In this document: one piece after another, positions 50,927 to 59,826 of the stretch | Layout of the letters: each line of letters begins with the position of its first letter | How positions within the stretch are numbered: the stretch's first letter is position 1 | Assembly (NCBI RefSeq): GCF_015142735.1 | Contig: NZ_JACSPN010000008.1 | Coordinates: forward strand, 27,488 to 91,487 | Direction: 5' to 3' | Source of the DNA: Oerskovia douganii | GTDB lineage: Bacteria > Actinomycetota > Actinomycetes > Actinomycetales > Cellulomonadaceae | DNA: 64,000 bases | Translations under genes and position numbers: made by a program | Notes under the pieces: generated by a model | Told to the model about the DNA's origin: nothing | What the model saw: only the letters and a program-made list of their open reading frames with translations | The model's database searches: none

Positions 50927-52513
50927 TCAGGCCAGGCGGGGGAAGGTCGGCACGGGCGGGCCCACGCGGTCACGCCCGGCCGCCTGCCTGTCTGCCGTCG
51001 CGGCCGGGAAGAGCTGCTCGCGCAGGCGCGCGGCGCCATCGGGCACGAACGGCGAGAGCTCGGCGGCCACCACGCGGCACGCCTCGACGAGCCGCGCGAG
51101 GACCTCGTCGAGCCGCTCGCCCGCGCCGGGCTCCCCGGCCCGCTCGCGCACCGCGAGCTCCCACGGCTTCTCGGCGTTCAGGTACCGGTTGGCCGCGTCG
51201 ACGATGCGCCGCACGGCCCCGGTCGCGGCCCGCAGGTCGGCATCGGCGAGGGCGGCGTCCACGGTCTCCTGCACCTGCCCGACGGCGGAGCCCAGCTCGC
51301 CGGGTCCCGTCGCCAGGGCGTGGGGCAGCGCGGGCACGACGCCGTCCCGGGACCGGTGCACGAGCGTGAGCGTGCGGTTGACCAGGTTGCCCACGCCGTT
51401 CGAGAGCTCGTCGTCGTGCCGGGCCACGAGACGCTCGATCGTGAACTCGGCGTCGCCCAGGAGCGGGACCTCGCGCGCGAACCACCAGCGCAGCGCGTCG
51501 GTGCCGTAAGCGTCCACGAGCCTGACGGGGTGCACCGCGGTGCCTGCGGACTTGGCGAGCTTGGCGCCCCCGGCCGTGACGTAGTCGTGCACGTGGATCG
51601 TGGTGGGCAGCGGCTCGCCCGCCGAGAGCAGGAGCGCGAGCCAGTAGACCGCGTGGAAGCGCGTGATGCCCTTGCCGATCACGTGCACGCGTTCGTCGCC
51701 ACCGGACCACCAGGCGCGGTAGTCGTCCGCGGCGCCCGGATCGGCCGGGTCGGAGCCGTAGCCCAGCGCGGTGACGTAGTTGGTCAGCGCGTCCCACCAC
51801 ACGTAGACCACCTGCGACGGGTCGCCCGGGACGGGGACGCCCCACCCGTCCGAGCGGGTCGCGGGCCGCGAGACGCTGAAGTCCTCGAGCCCGGCATCGA
51901 GGAACGCGAGGACCTCGTTGCGCTTGGCGGCCGGGTTGACGCGCACGCGCCCCGACGCGATCTCGTCGCGGACCCGGGCGGCGTGGCGCGAGAGACGGAA
52001 GAACCAGTTCTCCTCGACGACGTGCTCGGGCAGAGGTGCGTGCTCGCCGCAGCGGCCCGAGGCGTCGAGCTCCTCGGGGGCGTAGAACTGCTCGCAGCCC
52101 GCGCAGTACAGGCCGTCGTAGGAGCGGCGGTAGAAGTCGCCCGCCTCGGCGCAGCGCCGCCACAGTGCCTCGACGCCCGGTCGGTGGCGGGGGTCGGCCG
52201 ACGTCGACAGGAAGTCGTCCGTGGACAGCGACAGCGCGGAGCGCAGGTCCCGGAAGTCCTGGACGCGCTCGGTGACGAACTCCCCGACGGTGCGGCCTGC
52301 GGCCCGGGCGGCCGCCACGTTCTTCAGGGCGTGGTCGTCGGTGCCGGTCAGGAATCGGGTCGGGCGCCCGCGCAGTCGCGCGTGGCGGGCCAGGACATCG
52401 GTCTGGACGAGCTCGAGCGCATGGCCGAGGTGCGGGTCGCCGTTGACGTAGGGGATCGCCGTCGTGACGTAGAAGGTGGGGCGGCTGGTTGCCTGGGCGG
52501 TCGAGGTGGGCAT
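50927..52513 (-). CDS. metG: Methionyl-tRNA synthetase
   Basis: 528 residues. Class I synthetase: YVTTAIPYVNGDPHLGHALE with the HIGH-like HLGH, a zinc knuckle CAGCEQFYAPEELDASGRC (~148-166) with CGEH, and WWDALTNYVTALGYG. The KMSKS element reads KLAKS in TAGGAKLAKSAGT, an atypical but Lys/Ser-retaining variant. The anticodon-binding helical domain (~390-510) is present; the C-terminal tRNA-binding extension of some MetRS is absent. ATG at 52513 behind GAGGAA; a GTG 15 nt upstream is less likely. A leader peptide with Met-Met and a hairpin lie upstream. Confidence 0.9.
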   Translation of the reverse strand: MPTSTAQATSRPTFYVTTAIPYVNGDPHLGHALELVQTDVLARHARLRGRPTRFLTGTDDHALKNVAAARAAGRTVGEFVTERVQDFRDLRSALSLSTDDFLSTSADPRHRPGVEALWRRCAEAGDFYRRSYDGLYCAGCEQFYAPEELDASGRCGEHAPLPEHVVEENWFFRLSRHAARVRDEIASGRVRVNPAAKRNEVLAFLDAGLEDFSVSRPATRSDGWGVPVPGDPSQVVYVWWDALTNYVTALGYGSDPADPGAADDYRAWWSGGDERVHVIGKGITRFHAVYWLALLLSAGEPLPTTIHVHDYVTAGGAKLAKSAGTAVHPVRLVDAYGTDALRWWFAREVPLLGDAEFTIERLVARHDDELSNGVGNLVNRTLTLVHRSRDGVVPALPHALATGPGELGSAVGQVQETVDAALADADLRAATGAVRRIVDAANRYLNAEKPWELAVRERAGEPGAGERLDEVLARLVEACRVVAAELSPFVPDGAARLREQLFPAATADRQAAGRDRVGPPVPTFPRLA

Positions 52514-52580
52514 GGGAAGGTTCCTCACTGCGGTGCGTGTCTGCTGTGGTACCTCGACCGCACCGGGCCCGGACGCACGA

Positions 52581-52604
52581 AAGGCCTCGCTGCAGCGAGG
52601 CCTT
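52581..52604. terminator. Perfect 24-bp palindromic hairpin in the metG leader
   Basis: A self-complementary 24-mer forms a 10-bp stem with a 4-nt loop, followed on the minus strand by TTTCG. It lies between the candidate uORF and metG, so it could act as an attenuator. The T-run is short, so the call is moderate. Confidence 0.6.
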
Positions 52605-52630
52605 GGGTGGTGGAGCGCGTGGTCAGCGCA

Positions 52631-52681
52631 TCACGAGGGGCCCCGGGTGGGGCGCATCATGACGGTCGACGAGCAGCTCAT
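52631..52681 (-). CDS. Candidate leaderless uORF with Met-Met upstream of metG
   Basis: A 16-residue frame, MSCSSTVMMRPTRGPS, begins at the position expected for a transcript started by the TAGGGT element at 52688-52693 (6 nt before the ATG). It ends upstream of a perfect 10-bp hairpin. Two adjacent Met codons in front of a hairpin before a methionyl-tRNA synthetase are suggestive of charging control. Short and not conserved-checked. Confidence 0.4.
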   Translation of the reverse strand: MSCSSTVMMRPTRGPS

Positions 52682-52687
52682 GGCCCG

Positions 52688-52693
52688 ACCCTA
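52688..52693 (-). promoter_or_regulatory. -10 element of the metG leader transcript
   Basis: TAGGGT on the minus strand, ending 6 nt before the uORF ATG. The actinobacterial TAGNNT type. No clear -35 is visible. Confidence 0.45.
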
Positions 52694-52845
52694 GCAGGGT
52701 CCGGGAGCGGGGGAGGGGCTCCCGGCGCCCGCGTGCGAGCAGTCGAGGGCCGTGCCTACGGTGGCGGGCCCGAGGGTGCCGGGCGCCACGAGCGACCGGC
52801 GGTCCCCGGGTCGACGAGCCGATGCCCCGACCGAAGGGAATTTCC

Positions 52846-55005
52846 ATGAGTGCGCGACGAACCCCCGACCAGGCACCTCCGGCGGACGTGAGCCCCACGG
52901 GCGTCCCGGCCGACCAGCGGGACCCGGACCCCCGCGCCCAGCAGGGCGACCGGCTGACCACGGCCCAGGGGCTGCGCGTCCACGACACGGACCACTCGCT
53001 CAAGGCCGGGCCTCGCGGCCCGGTGCTGCTCGAGGACCATCATCTGCGCGAGAAGATCACGCACTTCGACCACGAGCGCATCCCGGAGCGGGTCGTGCAC
53101 GCACGGGGAGCTGCCGCGCACGGCGTCTTCACGTCGTACGGGAACGCCTCGGCGGTCACCAAGGCGGGTTTCCTCGCGCAGGAGGGCACGGAGACCGAGG
53201 TCTTCGTGCGCTTCTCGACGGTCGCGGGGTCGCGGGGCTCGGCGGACACGGTGCGTGACGTCCGGGGCTTCTCGACGAAGTTCTACACCGACGAGGGCGT
53301 GTACGACCTGGTCGGCAACGTGATCCCCGTGTTCTTCGTCCAGGACGCGATCAAGTTTCCGGACCTGATCCACGCGGTCAAGCCCGAGCCGGACCGTGAG
53401 ATCCCGCAGGCGCAGAGCGCGCACGACACGTTCTGGGACTTCGTGTCCCGGCACACCGAGGCCCAGCACACGACCATGTGGGTCATGTCGCCGCGCGGGC
53501 TCGCGGCGTCGTACCGGACGACCGAGGGGTTCGGGGTCCACACCTTCCGCATGGAGAACGCGGCGGGCGAGACCTCGCTCGTGAAGTTCCACTGGAAGCC
53601 CGTGGCAGGCGTGCACAACATGGTCTGGGAGGAGGCGCAGCTCGCGGCGGGCTTCGACCCCGACTTCCACCGGCGCGACCTGGCCGACGCGATCGAGGCG
53701 GGCGCGTTCCCCGAGTGGGAGCTGGGCCTGCAGGTCATGCCCGACACCCCGGACGAGACGTTCATGGGCATCGACCTCCTGGACCCGACCAAGATCGTGC
53801 CCGAGGAGCTGTGCCCGGTGCAGAAGGTCGGGCGGCTGCGGCTCACCGCGAACCCGTCGAACTACTTCGCCGAGACGGAGCAGGTCGCGTTCCACCCGGG
53901 CCACCTGGTGCCCGGGATCCAGGTCACCAACGACCCCTTGCTCCAGGGGCGCCTGTTCTCCTACCTGGACACGCAGATCAGCCGCCTGGGCGGACCGAAC
54001 TTCGCGCAGCTCCCTATCAACCGCCCGCACGCCCCCGTCGACGACATGCTGCGTGACGGGATGCACCAGACCGCGGTCCACGAGGGACTCGGGACGTACC
54101 AGCCGAACAGCCTGGCCGGCGGCCTCCCGGCGGTGTGCCCCGTGAGCGACCCGGGGGTGTTCGTGACGCTCCCGACCCCGGTGGCGGGCGAGAAGGTCCG
54201 GGAGAACCCCGTGTCGTTCGCCGACCACTTCACGCAGCCGCGCATGTTCTGGAACTCGCTCACGCCGATCGAGCAGACGCAGACCGTGGCCGCCTACACG
54301 TTCGAGCTCGGCAAGTGCGAGAGCGAGGACGTCCGGGTGCACCAGCTGCGGGCCCTGGCGAAGATCGACGCCGACCTGGTCGCGCGCGTCGCCGCAGGCC
54401 TGGGCCTGGCGGTCCCCGAGGGCGAGCCGGGCGACGGTCGCGAGGGTGCGGGCGAGGGCCCGGGGGCGGGCGAGCCCGACGGCGTCACGCGAACGGCCGC
54501 GATCTCGGAGGTCAGCGACGTGCCCGGGCCGATCGCGGGGAGGAACGTCGGCGTCTTCGTGGGTGACGGCGCGGGCGACGGGTTCGGGGCCCTGCGGGAG
54601 CGTGTCGAGGCCACGCAGGCCCTGCTCAAGGTGGTCGCGTCGCACGGCGGGACGGTAGGGGCCGGGGACGGCGCGCTCGCGGTGGACCGCACTCCCGCGA
54701 CGGTCCGCTCGATCGAGCTCGACGCCGTGGTGATCGCCGACGGGGCCGCCGGGTCGGCGCTCGCGGCGCACCCGCGGACGCGGACGGTGCTGGAGGAGGC
54801 CTTCCGCCACGGCAAGGCGATCGCGGCCTGGGGTGACGGGGTGGACGTCCTGGTCGCCGCCGGGATCGACACCGAGGCCGAGGGTGTCCTGACGTCCGTG
54901 GCGCTGACCGACGACCTCCTCGACCGCCTGGTCGAGGCCGTGGGTCTGCACCGCGCGTGGGGCAGGCTCTCGGCGCTCGAGGCCGCTGGCACGCAGGCCT
55001 GGTAG
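52846..55005 (+). CDS. katE: Large-subunit catalase (KatE/HPII type) with DJ-1/PfpI domain
   Basis: 719 residues. The catalase core has the distal His segment (ERIPERVVHARGAAAHGVF), Asn in LVGNVIPVFF, and the haem-ligand Tyr in RLFSYLDTQ. A C-terminal flavodoxin-like DJ-1/PfpI domain (~545-719) characterises the large HPII class. It degrades H2O2. ATG at 52846 behind GAAGGGA; an in-frame ATG at 52822 (MPRPKGIS) is less likely. A Gly/Glu/Asp linker (~530) joins core and DJ-1 domain. Ends at the family II hairpin. Confidence 0.95.
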   Translation: MSARRTPDQAPPADVSPTGVPADQRDPDPRAQQGDRLTTAQGLRVHDTDHSLKAGPRGPVLLEDHHLREKITHFDHERIPERVVHARGAAAHGVFTSYGNASAVTKAGFLAQEGTETEVFVRFSTVAGSRGSADTVRDVRGFSTKFYTDEGVYDLVGNVIPVFFVQDAIKFPDLIHAVKPEPDREIPQAQSAHDTFWDFVSRHTEAQHTTMWVMSPRGLAASYRTTEGFGVHTFRMENAAGETSLVKFHWKPVAGVHNMVWEEAQLAAGFDPDFHRRDLADAIEAGAFPEWELGLQVMPDTPDETFMGIDLLDPTKIVPEELCPVQKVGRLRLTANPSNYFAETEQVAFHPGHLVPGIQVTNDPLLQGRLFSYLDTQISRLGGPNFAQLPINRPHAPVDDMLRDGMHQTAVHEGLGTYQPNSLAGGLPAVCPVSDPGVFVTLPTPVAGEKVRENPVSFADHFTQPRMFWNSLTPIEQTQTVAAYTFELGKCESEDVRVHQLRALAKIDADLVARVAAGLGLAVPEGEPGDGREGAGEGPGAGEPDGVTRTAAISEVSDVPGPIAGRNVGVFVGDGAGDGFGALRERVEATQALLKVVASHGGTVGAGDGALAVDRTPATVRSIELDAVVIADGAAGSALAAHPRTRTVLEEAFRHGKAIAAWGDGVDVLVAAGIDTEAEGVLTSVALTDDLLDRLVEAVGLHRAWGRLSALEAAGTQAW

Positions 55006-55026
55006 CGGCCTCGGGCCACGCCCCAC

Positions 55027-55083
55027 CCGGCCCGACGACGGAGCGCGCCTTCCTGCGGGAGGTGCGCTCCGCCGTCGGGCCGG
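55027..55083. terminator. Family II complete palindrome between katE and the next gene
   Basis: 23-nt arms (55027-55049 and 55061-55083) match at 21 of 23 positions around an 11-nt loop. It lies in the 88-bp convergent gap between the katE stop and the next gene's stop. One arm is the same sequence found within aceB and the nucleotidase, so the element may act as terminator here and as inserted coding sequence elsewhere. Confidence 0.8.
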
Positions 55084-55093
55084 GAGGGGCTGC

Positions 55094-56971
55094 TCAGCTC
55101 GTCGAGCTCTCGACCGTCGTCTGCTCGGCCCGCATCAGGTCCTTGAGCCGTGCGGTGTCGGCGTCGTCCCACCCGTCGGGGGCGTTGAGCGCCGACCAGC
55201 CGTCCGCGTACTCGAGGTAGTAGACGTGCCCGTGGCCGGGCGGGATGTCGGAGGCGGCGGCGACGAAGAGGTCGCCCGTGAGCTGCCAGAACGTGACGAA
55301 CGGCCGCCACTCGACGGCGTCGAGCACGTCGGGGCCGCGGGGTTCGCGCATCCAGTCGGGCTCGGACCAGAGGGTCGTGGGGGACCACCACGTGACCCCG
55401 TCGGACGCGTGCTGGACGTACACGACGCGTGGGGTCTCCCACGTGCCCGGCACGTCCCAGACGTTGGCAGCGCTCGACACCTCGGTGCCCCAGCGGACCT
55501 GGCGTCCCTCCTCGTACACGGGCGAGTACTCGAGCGAGCCGGGGTCGCGGTTCGTCGTGAAGTACGTCCAGTTGGGCGTGAAGTTGGGCGTGCCCACGAA
55601 CATCGCGCCGTCGGTGCGGGTCGTCATGTCCTGCAGCCCGCTGAACGCGCCCTGCGCGCCGAACGAGCCGAGCGAGATGCCGAACGCCATGAGCTGCGGC
55701 CGTGAGTCCGCGGGCTGGGCGGACCACGCCTGGTACACGGCCTCGTAGAGGGCCTTGCCGGCGTCGGGCGGGGTGCTGCGGTCGCCCACGAAGCTGATCC
55801 AGCTCGGCAGGTAGGAGTACTGCATCGAGGCGATCGCGGTGTCGCCGCCGTGCATGAGCTCGAGCGAGCTGCTCATGCCGGGGTCCACCCAGCCGGTGCC
55901 CGTCGTGGTGGCCACGACCAGGACCGAGCGGTCCCAGGCGTTCGTGCGGTCGAGCTCGTCGACCACGCGCTGCGCGGTCGCCTCGAGGTCGCCCGCGGGG
56001 TCGAGGCCCGCGTACACGCGGATGGGCTCGCGGACGTCGGCCGGGTCGATCACGTCGCCGCCCGCGGCGAACTCGGTCAGCTCGGCCTGCGTCGGGCCCA
56101 GCGCCACGAACCGGCGCCCCTCGGCGCCGAGCGACTCCCAGGACGAGCCGGACCCGGGCGAGCCCGAGCGGTCGGGGGACGTGGGCGGCGTGAGGTCGGG
56201 GTCGATCTTCTCGTTGGCGGTCGCGTAGACGTTGTTGAGCATGTGCAGCACGCCGGCCCAGATGACGCCGTTGAACAGCAGCACCACGACGACCGCGACG
56301 ATCAGGCCGCTCAGGAACCGGGCGACGGGCTTGGGCACGACGTTGTCGACGAGCAGGCTGACCCACTGCGCGACGCGGCGCAGCGCTCGGGCGACCTGGA
56401 GCACGGCGAGCGCGACGAGGACCGCGACGAACACGACGACGACGTCGTTGGCGGGCGCCTGCTCGGGCATGCCGAACAGGGCGCGCAGCTCGTGCTGCCA
56501 GCGCGCGCCGAGGACCAGGAAGAGCGGCACCAGGACGAGGGTCGCGGCGCCGAGGACCCACCAGGCGATGCGGCTCACGCGCGGGCTCCAGCGGATCCGC
56601 AGCCCCACCTTGAGGGCGAACCACTCGACGAACGCGCCGATCCCGTACCCGCCGACCATGCTCATGCCCGTGATGAGCGCCTGGTAGTACCAGGCGCGGG
56701 GGATGAGCGAGGGCGTGAGCGAGTAGCAGAAGAACAGCAGGGCGAGCACGAGCCCGGTCGTGGAGAAACGTCGGAGGTAGTGCTGGAGCCACGCCCAGGC
56801 CCGACGGCGCAGCGGCGGCCGGGCGCTCGGGTCCGCGCCGGGGGGCGGGCCTGCGGTCGCTGGGGCGGGGTCGGGTGTGGTCGTCGCCAGGGGGCGGACC
56901 GTGGTCCGGGCGGCGCTCGCCGCCCGGTCGCTCGGGGCGTCCTCGGACCGGCGCGTGGCGTCTGGCTGCAC
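55094..56971 (-). CDS. Membrane alpha/beta-hydrolase-9 family protein
   Basis: 625 residues. A Pro/Ala/Arg-rich start (~1-50), then N-terminal hydrophobic helices (~70-240), then an extracytoplasmic alpha/beta-hydrolase domain. The catalytic Ser elbow is FGISLGSFGAQ, with supporting TGTGWVDPGM and WSEPDWMREPRGPDVL. The order matches the actinobacterial alpha/beta-hydrolase-9 pair (N- and C-terminal regions). Role unknown; possibly cell-envelope esterase. GTG start at 56971 upstream of MQPDATRR, with no ribosome site, so probably leaderless or coupled. Confidence 0.8.
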   Translation of the reverse strand: MQPDATRRSEDAPSDRAASAARTTVRPLATTTPDPAPATAGPPPGADPSARPPLRRRAWAWLQHYLRRFSTTGLVLALLFFCYSLTPSLIPRAWYYQALITGMSMVGGYGIGAFVEWFALKVGLRIRWSPRVSRIAWWVLGAATLVLVPLFLVLGARWQHELRALFGMPEQAPANDVVVVFVAVLVALAVLQVARALRRVAQWVSLLVDNVVPKPVARFLSGLIVAVVVVLLFNGVIWAGVLHMLNNVYATANEKIDPDLTPPTSPDRSGSPGSGSSWESLGAEGRRFVALGPTQAELTEFAAGGDVIDPADVREPIRVYAGLDPAGDLEATAQRVVDELDRTNAWDRSVLVVATTTGTGWVDPGMSSSLELMHGGDTAIASMQYSYLPSWISFVGDRSTPPDAGKALYEAVYQAWSAQPADSRPQLMAFGISLGSFGAQGAFSGLQDMTTRTDGAMFVGTPNFTPNWTYFTTNRDPGSLEYSPVYEEGRQVRWGTEVSSAANVWDVPGTWETPRVVYVQHASDGVTWWSPTTLWSEPDWMREPRGPDVLDAVEWRPFVTFWQLTGDLFVAAASDIPPGHGHVYYLEYADGWSALNAPDGWDDADTARLKDLMRAEQTTVESSTS

Positions 56972-57042
56972 GGTTGCGATCGTACGGGGCTGGGGGGATC
57001 GCGCCACCGCGAGCGAGGCGGGCCCCGCGGGGCCCGCGACGC

Positions 57043-58203
57043 TCACGGCAGGTAGCCGCCGATGAGGCCGTCGACCCATGCCTGCTTGTCGGCGCCCGAG
57101 CAGTCGCTCGTGTAGTTGACCCACGAGGCGCCGAAGCGGAGCGCGACGCAGTCGGCGACCTTCTCGCTCGCGTTGCTGCCGAACGCCCCTGCCATGAGGC
57201 CGTCGATCTGCGACCACGACATCCCGTGCGCCGCCATGAGGCGACCCTGGTAGATGTGCGCCATCTCGTGGCGGATCACGTCCTTGGTCTTCGACGTCTG
57301 GTCGCCCAGCCGGGTCGCGTTGACCAGGATGGTCGACGTGTTGCCCTTCCACACGCCGCCGAGGTGGCCGGCGAGGCCGGGGTCGTCCCACGAGAGCGAG
57401 ACCCCGCCGTTGCCGGGGAGCCCGCGCAGGGTCGCCTCGCCGACCTCACGGATCGAGCGGGCCGGGGCAGCCGGTGCCGCGGGCGTGGCAGCCTGTTCCG
57501 CGACCGCGGCGCGGGCGGCCTGCTCGTCGGCGGCGCGCTTCGCCGCTGCGGCCTGCTCCGCCGCCACCTTCTCGGCCGCGACGCGCGCGGCCTCCGCCGC
57601 GGCTGCCTCGGCTGCTGCGGCCTGCTCGGCGGCGAGCCGCTCGGCCTCGAGCCGTTCCGCCTCGATCCGCGCGGCCTCCGCGGCGGCGGCCTCTGCCTGC
57701 TCGACGTCGTACCGGGTGGCCGCCTGGCGGACCTGGGCGTCGAGGCGCTCGGTGCGCTCGACGGCGGCACGGAGCCGCACGAGGCTCCGGACGAGGAGGG
57801 GGCGCGGTGCCTGTGCCGTGCTCGCGGCCTGGGCGGTCACATCGCCGGTCGCGCGGTCCAGGGCGCTGCGCAGGACCTCGTCGACCTTGCCGGCGGACCG
57901 CTCGTGGGTGAGCACCGCGCGCTCGACGAGCCGGGTGGCCCGGGCGTGCGCCTGCGCACGCTCTGCGTCCCGGGTGTCGACGGCGACCGCCGCGGTGCCG
58001 TCGGTCGCGGACGCCGGGGAGTCGCCGCCGCGGACGGTCGCCGTCGCGCTCACGAGCGTCACGACGAGGGCGACACCCACGAGCCGCCACCCGACGGATC
58101 GGCTGCGGGGTCGCCTGGCGGCCGAGGTCGAGCAGCGGCAGGTGTCCCCGTCGCACGTGGCCTCGCACGAGCGGGCGTCGGTCGGGTCGAGGGAGTCGCG
58201 CAT
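57043..58203 (-). CDS. Coiled-coil envelope protein with HExxH motif
   Basis: 386 residues. Cys-rich start (CEATCDGDTCRC), a transmembrane helix (~38-58), an Ala/Glu coiled coil (~150-250) and a C-terminal domain with RHEMAHIYQ (~320), the zinc-metallopeptidase HExxH pattern. EKVADCVALRFG 40 residues later could supply the third ligand. It resembles secreted Ala-rich proteins of actinobacteria with a zincin-like end. Activity is inferred only. Two Cys near the C-terminus (DCVALR, SDCSGAD) may form a disulfide. Confidence 0.72.
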   Translation of the reverse strand: MRDSLDPTDARSCEATCDGDTCRCSTSAARRPRSRSVGWRLVGVALVVTLVSATATVRGGDSPASATDGTAAVAVDTRDAERAQAHARATRLVERAVLTHERSAGKVDEVLRSALDRATGDVTAQAASTAQAPRPLLVRSLVRLRAAVERTERLDAQVRQAATRYDVEQAEAAAAEAARIEAERLEAERLAAEQAAAAEAAAAEAARVAAEKVAAEQAAAAKRAADEQAARAAVAEQAATPAAPAAPARSIREVGEATLRGLPGNGGVSLSWDDPGLAGHLGGVWKGNTSTILVNATRLGDQTSKTKDVIRHEMAHIYQGRLMAAHGMSWSQIDGLMAGAFGSNASEKVADCVALRFGASWVNYTSDCSGADKQAWVDGLIGGYLP

Positions 58204-58250
58204 GACTCCTCAATGCAGGAACGGTCGCGCTCAGCAGGTCCCGTCCGCGT

Positions 58251-58287
58251 CGGTGCCCGTCGGTGCCCGTCGGTGCCCGTCGGTGCC
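58251..58287. repeat. Short decamer tandem repeat
   Basis: CGGTGCCCGT occurs three times exactly (58251-58280), with partial units before and after, in the gap between two genes (58204-58300). Likely slippage-prone; no other structure here. Confidence 0.8.
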
Positions 58288-58300
58288 GGCGGACCCGTGG

Positions 58301-59698
58301 TCAGCGCTCGTCGTCCGTGGTGTCGCCGATGTACGTCGTGACGTCGTCGGGCAGACCGTCCTCGTTCATGTCGTCCGACCGCTTGCGCCGGGCGTCCCAC
58401 CGCAGCGCGGTCGCGGCGAGCAGGGCCGAGGCGACCGACGCGAGGAGCACCGCGGCCTTGGCCGACTCGGTGTGCGCGGTGTCGGGGAACGACAGCTCGG
58501 CGATGAGGAGCGAGACCGTGAAGCCGATGCCCGCGAGCAGGCCCACGGGCAGCAGGTCGCGCACCCCGATGCCGGGGGCCAGGCGCAGGGGCGTGAGCCT
58601 CGTGACGAGCGCGGTGACGCCGAGCACGCCGATGCCCTTGCCGATCACGAGCCCGGCGATGATGCCGATCGCGACGGGCTGGCCGATCATCTCCCCGATC
58701 CCGCCGCCGTCGACGAGCGAGACGCCCGCCGCGAAGAACGCGAAGATCGGCAGCGCGATCCCGGCGGAGATCGGCTTGATGCGGTGCTCGTACCGGTGGG
58801 TCCGGGAGGTCCGCTCGCCGTGGATCGCGAGGGCGGGGACCGTGAAACCGAGGAGGACGCCCGCGACGGTCGCGTGGATGCCGGACGCGTGGACGAGCGC
58901 CCACACGACGACCGCGAGGGGCAGCAGGAGCCACCAGTGCGTGCGGCGGCGGCGCACCAGGACGGCGAACAGCGCGACGCCCACGAGCGCGACGCCCAGC
59001 GGCGCCCAGTGCAGGGTGTCGGTGTAGAACACGGCGATGACGACGATCGCGAGCAGGTCGTCGACCACGGCGAGCGTCAGGAGGAAGGTGCGGATCGCCG
59101 TCGGGAGCCCGCGGCCGAACACCGCGAGGACAGCGAGCGCGAACGCGATGTCGGTCGCGGTCGGGATCGCCCAGCCGTGCACGGCGTCCGCGCCCCCGCC
59201 CCACAGGGCGACGCTCACGAAGATGATCGCGGGCACGACCATGCCGCCCACGGCCGCGAGCATGGGCACGCCCGCCTCGCGCGGGTTGCGCAGCGAGCCG
59301 GCGACGAACTCCTGCTTGAGCTCGACGCCCACGACGAAGAAGAAGATCGCGAGCAGGCCGTCGGCGGCCCACGTGGACAGCGAGAGGTCCAGGTGCAGCG
59401 CCTCGGGGCCGATCGTGAAGGCCGCGAGGTCGAAGTACGCCGCACGCCAGGGCGAGTTGGCCCACAGCAGCGCGAGGACCGCGGCGCCGATCAGCAGCGC
59501 CCCACCCGTGGTCTCGCGGGTCACCCAGCGCTTCCAGCGGCGTGCGGCGCTCGGCCGGGTGGTCGCGGGAGGGACGGCGCCCGACGCCGTCGCGCCCGTC
59601 GGGGCACCCGTGCCGCCCTGCGGGTGGGCCGGGACGGGCGACGGGGAGGCCTCGCGGGGGGTCTCGTCCGGGGTGGGGGTGTGCTCGTGCGTGCTCAC
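58301..59698 (-). CDS. nhaA: Na+/H+ antiporter NhaA
   Basis: 465 residues, about 11-12 helices. TATDIAFALAVL and VVDDLLAIVVIA carry the paired Asp (E. coli Asp163/Asp164-like) that bind Na+/H+. GVELKQEFVAGSLRNP and PLRLAPGIGVRDLLPVGLL fit the family. It exports Na+ in exchange for H+ at alkaline pH. A Thr/Pro/Glu-rich N-terminus (~1-50) and a 35-residue C-terminal tail (acidic, DDER end) are extra. GTG start. Confidence 0.95.
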   Translation of the reverse strand: MSTHEHTPTPDETPREASPSPVPAHPQGGTGAPTGATASGAVPPATTRPSAARRWKRWVTRETTGGALLIGAAVLALLWANSPWRAAYFDLAAFTIGPEALHLDLSLSTWAADGLLAIFFFVVGVELKQEFVAGSLRNPREAGVPMLAAVGGMVVPAIIFVSVALWGGGADAVHGWAIPTATDIAFALAVLAVFGRGLPTAIRTFLLTLAVVDDLLAIVVIAVFYTDTLHWAPLGVALVGVALFAVLVRRRRTHWWLLLPLAVVVWALVHASGIHATVAGVLLGFTVPALAIHGERTSRTHRYEHRIKPISAGIALPIFAFFAAGVSLVDGGGIGEMIGQPVAIGIIAGLVIGKGIGVLGVTALVTRLTPLRLAPGIGVRDLLPVGLLAGIGFTVSLLIAELSFPDTAHTESAKAAVLLASVASALLAATALRWDARRKRSDDMNEDGLPDDVTTYIGDTTDDER

Positions 59699-59826
59699 AG
59701 GTCTCCTGCGGTTGAGGGGTCGTCGACGTCACGCCGACCAGACTTCCCGGCACACCAGCGTCCCATCGTACGGGGTGCGTGGCTCGGCGGGTGAGCCCGT
59801 GGCGCACGGCGGGCCGACCGGCTCGG

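Noticed and set aside
52514-52690. T-box-like motif (GGTACCAC) in the metG leader
   Set aside because: The T-box consensus GGTGG-ACCGCG is not present in the right form, and no specifier loop could be drawn.
52822-52845. In-frame ATG 24 nt upstream of the katE start
   Set aside because: No ribosome site; the ATG at 52846 has GAAGGGA at proper spacing.
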